17,930 bases of DNA from DATKEH01 sp035546355 (lineage in GTDB: Bacteria > Acidobacteriota > Thermoanaerobaculia > Multivoradales > JAIOJS01), in NCBI GenBank assembly GCA_035546355.1, contig DATKEH010000105.1:1-17930 (forward strand). Direction: 5' to 3'. Under the pieces are notes generated by a model. The model was not told the origin of the DNA, ran no database searches, and saw nothing but the letters and a program-made list of their open reading frames with translations. Position numbers and translations under genes: made by a program. Numbering within the stretch: the stretch's first letter is position 1; the number at the start of each line of letters is the position of its first letter. Positions 1 to 6,461 of this stretch are shown here, piece by piece.

Positions 1-1
1 C

Positions 2-694
2 CTCGCCACCGGCGATCCGGCGACTCCGTGGCGCACCTGGGTGGCCCACCACCACCTGGCGGCGGGTCGCGTCCTGCTGCTCGGGCCGGGCGACCCCGCC
101 CTGGTCGCCGACCTGCTCGCGCGCGGCGCGGCGGCCGTCGATGTCTGCCCGCTCGACGGTTCCTCCGCGGCGCCCGAAGGGGCCGTCGCGCGGCGCTGGC
201 AGGAGCTGCCGCCGGGCGGCTACCAGCTGGCGTTCACCGGCGGGTTGCTCCACGGCCTGCCGGCGGCGGCTCTGGAGGCCCTGGTGGCAGCGCTCGCCCC
301 GCGAGGCGTGCTGGCGGCGGAGGACTGGGTGGCGACTCCGGCCAGCATCCGGGCGGCCAGGGCCCTGGCCGCCCGGTTCCGGGGATCGGGCGGGTGGCGC
401 GGGCGACTGGCGGAGGCCCTGCTCCGCACTCGCCGCGCCGCCTGGCTGTGGCGCTGGCGCCGCCGCCTCCTGCGCTCGCGGGCGGCGGTGGCGCGGCTGC
501 GCCGCCTCGAGGTCCTGGTCGACCGACCCTACGGCGGCGGGCTGGTCGACGACCTGGTGCAGCGCTTCCGTTTCGACGAGGCGGACGAGCGGCAGGCGAC
601 GCTGCTCGAGCTGCTCACCTACGTCGAGCAGAAGCTGCTGCAGGAGGGGCTGCTCGCCCCGACGCACCTCGCGCTCCTGCTGCGCAAGCCGTGA
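2..694 (+). CDS. Partial SAM-dependent methyltransferase-like protein (5' end outside window)
   Basis: The frame is open to the window edge and contains no ATG before a GTG at 41, so the gene probably begins upstream. The visible protein starts with a Rossmann-like segment, RVLLLGPGDPALVADLLARG, which resembles motif I of class I methyltransferases. A hydrophobic strand and helix follow (YQLAFTGGLLHGLP), then APRGVLAAED, in the places where motifs II and III of that fold would lie. The middle is unusually rich in Arg and Trp, and the C-terminal part is helical with acidic patches. The family call rests on fold-like motifs only and no substrate can be named. It is convergent with the acyl-CoA operon, and the repeat at 744-812 lies between them. 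If GTG 41 is the true start, the protein has 217 residues. Confidence 0.55.
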   Translation, partial: LATGDPATPWRTWVAHHHLAAGRVLLLGPGDPALVADLLARGAAAVDVCPLDGSSAAPEGAVARRWQELPPGGYQLAFTGGLLHGLPAAALEALVAALAPRGVLAAEDWVATPASIRAARALAARFRGSGGWRGRLAEALLRTRRAAWLWRWRRRLLRSRAAVARLRRLEVLVDRPYGGGLVDDLVQRFRFDEADERQATLLELLTYVEQKLLQEGLLAPTHLALLLRKP

Positions 695-743
695 CCGCCG
701 ACCGACGGGCGGAGACGGTGTCCCGCCCTGCATCGGCGCTTCC

Positions 744-812
744 GGGTCGTAGGGACCGGCCTCCGCGCCGGCCCGCCACCCGGGCGGCCGCAGAGGGCCG
801 CCCCTACGACCC
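744..812. repeat. Cloverleaf-like intergenic palindromic repeat, possible bidirectional terminator
   Basis: An 11-bp arm, GGGTCGTAGGG at 744-754, is the exact reverse complement of 802-812. It encloses two more perfect hairpins: CCGGC at 756-760 pairing with 767-771, and GGGCGGCC at 782-789 pairing with 796-803 (the last arm shares two bases with the outer stem). The element lies between two convergent genes. It resembles dispersed intergenic palindromes common in GC-rich genomes. Its role as a terminator or mobile repeat is inferred. Confidence 0.75.
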
Positions 813-852
813 TTCCGTGGTGGACGACGGGGCAGCGCCGCCCTCCAGCGGC

Positions 853-1650
853 CTACCCGCGCCAGTCGGGGGTCGTCTTGTGCTCGAGGAAGTGCGCCAC
901 ACCGCGTCGGCAGTCGTCGGTCAGCCGCGCCTGCGCGTTCTCCTCGGCGGCGAGGTCGAGCGCCTCGGACAGCGGGCGGCCGAGCAGCTCGAGGAGCAGG
1001 CGCTTGGTGCGCGCCAGCGACTCCGAGCTGGCGTTGGTGAGCACCTCGCGGGCCAACAGGCGCCCCGCCGGTTCCAGCTCCCCCCGCGGCACCACGCGGT
1101 TGATCAGGCCGATCTCGAGCGCGCTGTGGCAGTCGATGAACGCCGGGTTGAGCAGCAGCTCGCGCAGATCGCGGCCCCGCACCCGCAGAGGGAGGAAGGT
1201 CGCCACCAGCGCCGCCACGAAGCCGATCTTGACCTCGCTGTAGAGGAAGCGCGCGTCGTCGGCGGCGACGACGAAGTCGTGGGCGGTGGCCAGCCCACAA
1301 CCGCCCGCCACGCACGCCCCCTGCACCAGGGCGATGGTCAGCGCCTGCTGGCGCAGCACCGCTTCGAAGAGGTCGCGCAGACGTTGCGAGTCGCGGCGGT
1401 TCTCCTCCAGCGAGGCGTCGCGCAGCGAGCGCAGGTGGGCCAGGTCGGCGCCGGCCGAGAAGTGTTTGCCGGCGGCGTGCAGCAGCAGCGCCCGCACGCC
1501 CTCCTCGCGCCACGGGCGGCGGTACAGCTCGGTCAGCTCCGCCACCAGCGCCGGCGACAGGGCGTTGGCTCGCTCGCTGTCGTCGAGCTGCGCCCACAGC
1601 AGGTCCCCGTCGCGCTCCACCAGCAGCCGCGGGGACGCCGGCGCCGTCAC
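853..1650 (-). CDS. Enoyl-CoA hydratase/isomerase, methylglutaconyl-CoA hydratase-like
   Basis: A 265-residue crotonase-fold protein, the usual length for the family. The two oxyanion-hole segments are visible: HFSAGADL (63-70) and GACVAGGCGL (111-120). The Glu that follows the second hole in classic enoyl-CoA hydratase (the GGGCELA position) is Gly119 here. The second acid is kept as Glu139 in YSEVKIGF. This SEVxIG arrangement with one acid lost is what I recall for methylglutaconyl-CoA and isohexenylglutaconyl-CoA hydratases (LiuC/AtuE type). It fits a role after the carboxylase of the same operon. The GTG start is well supported: it overlaps the stop of the upstream gene as GTGA and has GGAGG seven bases before it. 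It is the last gene of the operon. The substrate is inferred. Confidence 0.93.
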   Translation of the reverse strand: MTAPASPRLLVERDGDLLWAQLDDSERANALSPALVAELTELYRRPWREEGVRALLLHAAGKHFSAGADLAHLRSLRDASLEENRRDSQRLRDLFEAVLRQQALTIALVQGACVAGGCGLATAHDFVVAADDARFLYSEVKIGFVAALVATFLPLRVRGRDLRELLLNPAFIDCHSALEIGLINRVVPRGELEPAGRLLAREVLTNASSESLARTKRLLLELLGRPLSEALDLAAEENAQARLTDDCRRGVAHFLEHKTTPDWRG

Positions 1651-1988
1651 CGGCCCGCCTCCGGCAGCAGCTCGTCGGGCACCTCGATCTCCAGCATCAG
1701 CAGCCCCTGCCCGTGGGTCTTTCCCTGGGCGTCGGTCTTGAGCGACAGCGTGCCGCCGCCGCCCAGCGAGTCGTGGAGGACGAAGTTGAGGGCCGACAGG
1801 TTGGGCACCTCGAAGCGCTCCACCGGGCCGCGACAGACGGCGGCGAAGTGCGCCTTGACGCGCTCGGCCGTCACTTCGCGGCGGATCACCTCGTACAGCG
1901 CCGAGGAGTCGGCGATCAGCCCGACGTTGCTGCCGTCCCCCTTGTCGCCGGACCGGGAGTGGGCGATGCGGAAGAGCGGCACTCTCAT
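1647..1988 (-). CDS. AtuA C-terminal-domain-like protein
   Basis: A 113-residue protein starting MRVPLFRIAHSRSGDKGD. The RSGDKGDGSNVGLIA segment and the later NLSALNFVLHDSLGGGGT are characteristic of the small domain that forms the C-terminus of AtuA in acyclic terpene utilisation. In Pseudomonas it is fused to the large AtuA domain; here it is a free-standing gene. The biochemical role of AtuA is not established, although AtuA genes accompany geranyl-CoA or related carboxylases. The ATG overlaps the stop of the membrane-protein gene (ATGA), and the stop overlaps the start of the hydratase (GTGA). Production of the neighbours is therefore probably translationally coupled. It probably pairs with the large AtuA protein encoded two genes upstream. 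Confidence 0.9.
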   Translation of the reverse strand: MRVPLFRIAHSRSGDKGDGSNVGLIADSSALYEVIRREVTAERVKAHFAAVCRGPVERFEVPNLSALNFVLHDSLGGGGTLSLKTDAQGKTHGQGLLMLEIEVPDELLPEAGR

Positions 1989-2518
1989 GGCGCCTCATGG
2001 CGGCCGGTCGCCAGCAGCAGGCCGCCGCCCACCGCCAGCACCGCGGCGACCACCCACCAGGTCAGCGGGCGGGTGAGGGCCGCCGCGTAGACCGGCCAGA
2101 GCAGCGCTCGGTAGCCGAGATCGAGGATCTCGTGGTGGCGCAGCACCAGCCCGGCGAAGGCGGCGAAGGCGAGGCCCAGCCACAGGGCGGCCCAGCCGGC
2201 GCGGCGCCGCGGCCGCCCCTCGCGCGCCCAGATCCCCCGCAGCAGCAGCGTGTAGCCGATCGCGGCCGCCAACGCCCAGCCGGCGAAGACCAGGCGGTTG
2301 GCGAGGGCGCTGGCGGTGAAGCCCAGCAGCATGGGGGGGAAGACGCCGGCGGCCAGCGCCGCCCGCCAGCCGCGCGGCGCCGGCGGCAGCAGAAGCACCG
2401 CCGGCTCGCCGGCGGGTCCGGGCTGCTGCCGGCCGTCGGCCGGGCCTGCCCCCGGGGGCGGCGACCCGGAGCTGCCGCCGACCGCCGTGCCGCCGGGCGC
2501 CGCGGCACCCGCCGTCAT
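1985..2518 (-). CDS. Small multi-pass membrane protein of unknown function inside the atu-like operon
   Basis: A 177-residue protein I do not recognise. The first 48 residues are rich in Gly, Pro and Ala and probably disordered. Four or five hydrophobic stretches follow, at about 52-72, 76-94, 109-127, 137-149 and 154-171. Between the second and third is a basic loop (REGRPRRR), which by the positive-inside rule is probably cytoplasmic. The start is fixed by an ATGA overlap with the stop of atuA, and GGAGG lies four bases upstream. The stop overlaps the start of the AtuA C-terminal-domain gene in the same way, so it sits between two genes whose products are normally one polypeptide. A transporter accessory or membrane anchor for the pathway is conceivable, but nothing in the sequence shows a function. 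Confidence 0.8.
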   Translation of the reverse strand: MTAGAAAPGGTAVGGSSGSPPPGAGPADGRQQPGPAGEPAVLLLPPAPRGWRAALAAGVFPPMLLGFTASALANRLVFAGWALAAAIGYTLLLRGIWAREGRPRRRAGWAALWLGLAFAAFAGLVLRHHEILDLGYRALLWPVYAAALTRPLTWWVVAAVLAVGGGLLLATGRHEAP

Positions 2519-3897
2519 ACCGCCTCCACCGTCACCCGCACCTGCTCCTCCACCACCTCGCGGGCGACGAGCGCCGGCCAGTAGGCGACCACCTCCTGCG
2601 GCTTGGGGCGGCCGCCGGCGAAGCCGGTGACGCCCGGCGGGCCGGAGGTGACGAGCGGCGCCAGCTCCATGCCGAAGCGCTCGACCCGGGCGCGATCGGG
2701 GTCGCGCACGCCCAGGCGCAGCACCACCTCCGGGGGCTCCTCCGCGGCGCCGAGGATGTCCGGCAGGCAGGCGCCGGTCCCGACCAACTCCTCCTCGCGC
2801 TGCTCGGGCGGGAAGGTCACGCCCGCCCGCTGTAGCCGCTTCCACACCATCTCGGCGCACAAACGCGCCTTGTCCACCGCCCGCGGCCCGGAGATCGTCA
2901 GCTGCCCCGAGGCCTTGTAGCCGGCGAGATGGGAGGCGGAGATCTTCAGGTAGGGGGTGTTGGGCCGGCCGCGGATCCCCGACGCCCGCACCCGGTCACG
3001 CCCCTCCTGCTCGAGGCGGATGGAGGTGAAGTCGGCGGTGACGTCGGGGGTCAGGTACTCGCGGGGATCGCCCATCTCGTAGACCAGTTGCTCGGCCACC
3101 GTCTCGACGGTGACCATGCCGCCCGTGCCTTCGTGCTTGGTGACCACGAAGCTGCCGTCGGCGTGGCCCTCCACCAGCGGGAAGCCGACGTTCCACAGGT
3201 CGGGAACCTCCCACCAGCGGCTGAAGTTGCCACCGGTGCACTGCGGGCCGCACTCGATGACGTGGCCGGCCACCGTGCCGGCGGCCAGCCGGTCCCAGTC
3301 GTCCCGCCCCCAGCCGTGCTCGTGGGCCAGCGGCGCCAGGGCCAGCGCGGTGTCGGTGACCCGGCCGCACAGCACGATGTGGGCGCCCTGGGCCAGCGCC
3401 TCCACCACCGGCCAGGCGCCGAGGTAGGCGTTGGCGCTGGTCACCTGGTCGAGGATGGGCGCCAGCGGCTCGCCGGTCTCCATGTGGCGCAGCTCGTGAC
3501 CGCCGGCGGTCAGCTCGGCGAGCCGTGGCAGCAGGTCGTCCCCCTCGACCACTCCGATGCGCAGGCCGGTGACGCCCAGCTCGCGCGCCAGCTCGAAGAT
3601 CCGCCGCCGGGCGCCGGCCGGATTGAGGCCGCCGGCGTTGGTGACGATGCGGACGTTGCGCGCGACCAGCTCGGGGAGCACCCGGCGCACGAAAGCGACG
3701 AAATCGGTGGCGTAGCCGCGGCTGGGGTCCTTGAGCTTCTGGCGCATCATGATCGACAGGGTCACCTCGGCGAGGTAGTCCATGCCGACGTAGTCGATGG
3801 GGCCGCCGCGCAGCAGGTCCACCGGGGCGTCGACGTTGTCCCCCCAGAAGCCCTGGCCGTTGCCGACGCGCACCACCCGCCCCCGGCCCGCGGTCAT
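2515..3897 (-). CDS. atuA: AtuA family protein (large domain, DUF1446), acyclic terpene utilisation type
   Basis: A 460-residue protein with the AtuA hallmarks near the N-terminus: VRVGNGQGFWGDN (9-21), YVGMDYLAEVT (36-46) and VTNAGGLNPAG (85-95). It later has HVIECGPQCTGGNFSRWW and a PYLKISASHLAGYK segment. AtuA is needed for growth on citronellol and geraniol in Pseudomonas, but its reaction is unknown. The C-terminal 110-residue domain found in Pseudomonas AtuA is missing here and is encoded separately at 1647-1988. The chosen ATG overlaps the carboxylase stop (ATGA). A longer frame exists upstream, but it only reads antisense or out-of-frame carboxylase sequence. Position next to the carboxyltransferase supports a role in branched acyl-CoA breakdown. 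Confidence 0.95.
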   Translation of the reverse strand: MTAGRGRVVRVGNGQGFWGDNVDAPVDLLRGGPIDYVGMDYLAEVTLSIMMRQKLKDPSRGYATDFVAFVRRVLPELVARNVRIVTNAGGLNPAGARRRIFELARELGVTGLRIGVVEGDDLLPRLAELTAGGHELRHMETGEPLAPILDQVTSANAYLGAWPVVEALAQGAHIVLCGRVTDTALALAPLAHEHGWGRDDWDRLAAGTVAGHVIECGPQCTGGNFSRWWEVPDLWNVGFPLVEGHADGSFVVTKHEGTGGMVTVETVAEQLVYEMGDPREYLTPDVTADFTSIRLEQEGRDRVRASGIRGRPNTPYLKISASHLAGYKASGQLTISGPRAVDKARLCAEMVWKRLQRAGVTFPPEQREEELVGTGACLPDILGAAEEPPEVVLRLGVRDPDRARVERFGMELAPLVTSGPPGVTGFAGGRPKPQEVVAYWPALVAREVVEEQVRVTVEAV

Positions 3898-5558
3898 GTC
3901 TGCAGCACCCCCGTCTTGAACTCCGGGATCTGCGGGTTGCAGGCGGCGGCGGCGAGGGAGCGGGAGAGGACTTCGCGGGTGGCGACAGGGTCGATGATCC
4001 CGTCCACCCACAGGCGCGCCGCGGCGTAGCGCGGGTCCATGGCGCGCTCGAAACGCTGCTGGATCTCCGACAACCGCGCCGCCTTCTCCTCCTCACTCAC
4101 TTCCTCGCCGCGATTCTTGAGCTGGATGGAGAGCAGCGTCCGCGACGCCTGCTCGCCGCCCATCACCGCGATCGACGCCGACGGCCAGGCGTAGAGGAAG
4201 CGGGCGCCGTAGGCCTTGCCGCACATGGCGTAGTTGCCGGCACCGTAGGAGTTGCCGACGAACAGGGTGATCTTGGGCACCACCGAGTTGGCCACCGCGT
4301 TGACCATCTTGGCGCCGTCCTTGATAATGCCGCCGCGCTCGGCGCGGCTGCCGACCATGAATCCGGTGACGTCCTGCAGGAAGAGCAGCGGGATGCGCTT
4401 CTGGTTGCACAGCTCGACGAAGCGCGCGCCCTTGTCGGCGGAGTCGGAGTAGATGACGCCGCCGATCTGCAGCTCGCGCTCCCCCTCGCCGATGCCGGTC
4501 TTGCGCTGCACGATCGAGCGCTGGTTGGCGACCACGCCCACCGCCCAGCCGTCGATCCAGCCGGTGCCGCAGAGCAGGGTCTGGCCGAAGGTCGCCTTGT
4601 ACTCGTCGAGCTCGCTGGCGTCGAGCAGCCGGGCGAGCAGCTCGTGGGCGTCGTAGGGGCGGGAGCGGTCGATCGGCAGCAGCCCGTAGAGGTCTTCGGC
4701 GGGGTACAGCGGCTGCCGCGCCTGGCGCCGCGCGAAGGGCGCCAGCTCGGGCGCCGCCAGCTGCGCCAGCTGCGCGCGCATCTTGGCGAGGCAGGCGGCG
4801 TCGTCCGGGTGGCGGTGGTCGACGACGCCCGAGACGTCGCACTGCACCCTCGCGCCGCCCAGCTCCTCGGCGCCGATGCGCTCGCCGATGGCGGCCTGCA
4901 CCAGGTGTGGGCCGGCGAGGAATATGGAGCCCTCCCCCTCGACGATGTGGGCCTCGTCACTCATGATCGGCAGGTAGGCGCCGCCGGCGACGCAGGGCCC
5001 CATGATCGCCGCCATCTGGAACACTCCGGCGGCCGACAGGCGGGCGTTGTTGTAGAAGGCGCGCCCGAAGTGCTCCCGGTCGGGAAAGATCTCGTCCTGC
5101 ATCGGCAGGAAGACCCCGGCGGAGTCGACCAGGTAGACGATCGGCAGGCGGTTCTCGAGGGCGATCTCCTGGGTCCGCAGCACCTTCTTGCAGGTCATCG
5201 GGAACCACGCCCCCGCCTTGACCGTGGCGTCGTTGGCCACCACCACCATGTCGCGGCCGGCGATGGTGCCGATCCCCGTCACCACCCCGGCGGCGGCGGC
5301 GCCGCCGTGCTCCTCGTACATCCCCCAGGCCGCCCACAGCCCGAGCTCGAGGAAGGGGGACCCGGGGTCGCACAGGCCCGCCACCCGCTCGCGGGCGGTC
5401 ATCTTGCCACGCTGCCGCTGCCGCTTCTGGGCCTTCTCGCCACCCCCCAGCCGCAGCCGCTCTTCCTCGTCCGCCAGCTGGGACAGCCGCGAACGCCAGT
5501 GCTCGGCCCGCCGCGCGAAGCGGTCGTCGCGCGCCAGCGTGCTCTCCAGGATCGCCAA
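3894..5558 (-). CDS. Acyl-CoA carboxylase carboxyltransferase (beta) subunit, MCC/GCC family
   Basis: A 554-residue carboxyltransferase close in architecture to the beta subunits of methylcrotonyl-CoA and geranyl-CoA carboxylase, which move CO2 from carboxybiotin to the gamma carbon of a 2-enoyl-CoA. Family marks in order: ARERVAGLCDPGSPFLELG (55-73); GPCVAGGAYLPIMSDE, the first oxyanion-hole loop (187-202); GSIFLAGPHLVQAA (210-223); LQDVTGFMVGS (394-404); NSYGAGNYAMCG, the second oxyanion-hole loop (436-447); and SIAVMGGEQA (462-471). I place the start at TTG 5558 because GGAGG lies five bases before it and the protein then begins like family members (AILESTLARDDRF). It is 22 bases after the MoaD-MoaE fusion. 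No biotin-carrying alpha subunit is in the window. Whether the substrate is methylcrotonyl- or geranyl-CoA is not decided. Confidence 0.95.
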   Translation of the reverse strand: MAILESTLARDDRFARRAEHWRSRLSQLADEEERLRLGGGEKAQKRQRQRGKMTARERVAGLCDPGSPFLELGLWAAWGMYEEHGGAAAAGVVTGIGTIAGRDMVVVANDATVKAGAWFPMTCKKVLRTQEIALENRLPIVYLVDSAGVFLPMQDEIFPDREHFGRAFYNNARLSAAGVFQMAAIMGPCVAGGAYLPIMSDEAHIVEGEGSIFLAGPHLVQAAIGERIGAEELGGARVQCDVSGVVDHRHPDDAACLAKMRAQLAQLAAPELAPFARRQARQPLYPAEDLYGLLPIDRSRPYDAHELLARLLDASELDEYKATFGQTLLCGTGWIDGWAVGVVANQRSIVQRKTGIGEGERELQIGGVIYSDSADKGARFVELCNQKRIPLLFLQDVTGFMVGSRAERGGIIKDGAKMVNAVANSVVPKITLFVGNSYGAGNYAMCGKAYGARFLYAWPSASIAVMGGEQASRTLLSIQLKNRGEEVSEEEKAARLSEIQQRFERAMDPRYAAARLWVDGIIDPVATREVLSRSLAAAACNPQIPEFKTGVLQT

Positions 5559-5580
5559 GGGTACCTCCGTCCGCGCGGGA

Positions 5581-6279
5581 TTATACGTGCGCGCCCCGGC
5601 CTGCCGGCGCCGCCAGGGGCTCCTCCTCGCGCCACACCGCCTCGCCGTCGCCGTAGTGCTCCCGCTTCCAGATCGGCGCCTCGCGCTTGAGCCGCTCGAG
5701 GGCGGCGCGACAGGCGGCGAAGGCGGCCTCGCGGTGCGGCGAGGCGGCGGCGATGACCACGCTCGCCTCGCCGGGGGCGAGACTGCCCAGCCGGTGGGCG
5801 ATCCGCACCGCCAGCCCGGCGTCACCGGCCTCGAGCTCGGCGGCGATCGCCTCCAGGCGGGCCTGCGCCATCGGCCGGTAGGCGGCGTAATCGATGCCGC
5901 GCACCGGCCGCCCCCGCTGGCTGTCGCGGACGGTGCCGACGAACAGCGCCACGGCGCCGCGGGACGGCGCCTGCACCGCCGCCGCCAGCGCCGCCGGGTC
6001 GAGGGCACGCTCGGTCAGCTCGGCGCGGTGCGGTGCGCCGCCGGAGACGGGAGGCAGCAGGGCGACCTCGGCCCCGTCGAAGAGCTGGCGGTCGGGGGTC
6101 GCGAGCTCGCCGTCGACGGCCAGCGCGACCCGGTCCCACAGCCCGGCGAGCCGCGCTCCCCGCCGCTCGAGCAGGGCCACCAGGTCGGCCAGCGAGCTCC
6201 CTTCCGGCAGCTCGAGCTCCAGCTCCGCGGCGCCCAGGGCCTCGGCGGCGGTGGCGAAGGCGAGCACGTGTACGCGCAC
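5581..6279 (-). CDS. moaX: Fused molybdopterin synthase, MoaD-MoaE (MoaX type)
   Basis: A 232-residue protein joining both subunits of molybdopterin synthase, which adds two sulfurs to precursor Z (cPMP) to make molybdopterin. Residues 1-81 are the ubiquitin-like MoaD and end in the expected VSGG (78-81). Residues 82-232 are MoaE, with ALFVGTVRDSQRG (111-123) and the active-site segment LKREAPIWKRE. In that segment Lys198 and Lys205 have the same seven-residue spacing as Lys119 and Lys126 of E. coli MoaE. The Gly-Gly tail that must carry the thiocarboxylate is internal, so it must be released by cleavage, as reported for mycobacterial MoaX. The GTG at 6279 is chosen because the MoaD strand begins there. 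There is no clear ribosome site, but a TACGAT box lies six bases upstream. It heads the operon. Confidence 0.92.
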   Translation of the reverse strand: MRVHVLAFATAAEALGAAELELELPEGSSLADLVALLERRGARLAGLWDRVALAVDGELATPDRQLFDGAEVALLPPVSGGAPHRAELTERALDPAALAAAVQAPSRGAVALFVGTVRDSQRGRPVRGIDYAAYRPMAQARLEAIAAELEAGDAGLAVRIAHRLGSLAPGEASVVIAAASPHREAAFAACRAALERLKREAPIWKREHYGDGEAVWREEEPLAAPAGRGAHV

Positions 6280-6285
6280 GGAGGC

Positions 6286-6291
6286 ATCGTA
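6286..6291 (-). promoter_or_regulatory. Candidate -10 box (TACGAT) of a leaderless promoter for moaX
   Basis: TACGAT matches TANNNT and ends six bases before the GTG start of the MoaD-MoaE fusion. That would put transcription start at or next to the start codon. No Shine-Dalgarno sequence is visible and no convincing -35 is seen. Three other genes in the window show the same arrangement. Confidence 0.4.
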
Positions 6292-6358
6292 CCGCGGATC
6301 CCACGGCGCTCTCGACGCCACTTCCGAAGAGGTGCGTCGAGCCTCGCGGCCGCGCCGC

Positions 6359-6386
6359 ACGGGTGCCGATTCACGGGTGCCGATTC
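6359..6386. repeat. Perfect 14-bp tandem direct repeat (two copies)
   Basis: The unit ACGGGTGCCGATTC occurs twice back to back, at 6359-6372 and 6373-6386, in the divergent region between moaX and the phosphatase gene. It could be a recent slippage duplication or a pair of operator sites. The sequence alone does not decide. Confidence 0.7.
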
Positions 6387-6390
6387 CGGG

Positions 6391-6419
6391 CCCCTCTCCC
6401 GAGCGAGGGGAGAGAGGGG
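6391..6419. repeat. Intergenic palindrome of the GGGGAGAGAGGGG family
   Basis: CCCCTCTC at 6391-6398 is complementary to GAGAGGGG at 6412-6419, and CTCTCCC (6394-6400) can alternatively pair with GGGAGAG (6408-6414). The 13-mer GGGGAGAGAGGGG at 6407-6419 recurs exactly at 10682-10694 and 14343-14355, always between genes. This suggests a dispersed repeat family. Confidence 0.6.
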
Positions 6420-6438
6420 TAGGGGTGAGAGGGGGGGG
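6407..6438 (+). other. G-quadruplex motif upstream of the phosphatase gene
   Basis: Four G-runs of at least four bases (6407-6410, 6416-6419, 6422-6425, 6431-6438) are separated by loops of 5, 2 and 5 bases on the plus strand. This meets the canonical rule for a four-tetrad quadruplex. It ends nine bases before the candidate -10 box at 6448, so folding could affect transcription of the phosphatase gene or its divergent neighbour. The motif is seen directly; the function is inferred. Confidence 0.6.
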
Positions 6439-6447
6439 CGGCGACGG

Positions 6448-6453
6448 TATCAT
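6448..6453 (+). promoter_or_regulatory. Candidate -10 box (TATCAT) of a leaderless promoter for the acid phosphatase gene
   Basis: TATCAT ends eight bases before the ATG at 6462. The intervening bases (CCCTCGCC) offer no ribosome-binding site. This is consistent with transcription starting at the start codon. No -35 box is recognisable; that position is occupied by the G-rich run. Confidence 0.42.
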
Positions 6454-6461
6454 CCCTCGCC

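Noticed and set aside
28..2076. A 682-codon open frame on the plus strand
   Set aside because: It runs out of frame through the methyltransferase and antisense through the hydratase and AtuA C-terminal genes. Composition is Arg/Gly/Pro/Ala-rich with no domain, as expected for shadows in GC-rich DNA.
5559..6008. N-terminal extension of the carboxyltransferase frame to 6008
   Set aside because: It reads the moaX gene in the wrong frame and has no family similarity. The TTG at 5558 with GGAGG five bases upstream matches the usual beginning of the family.
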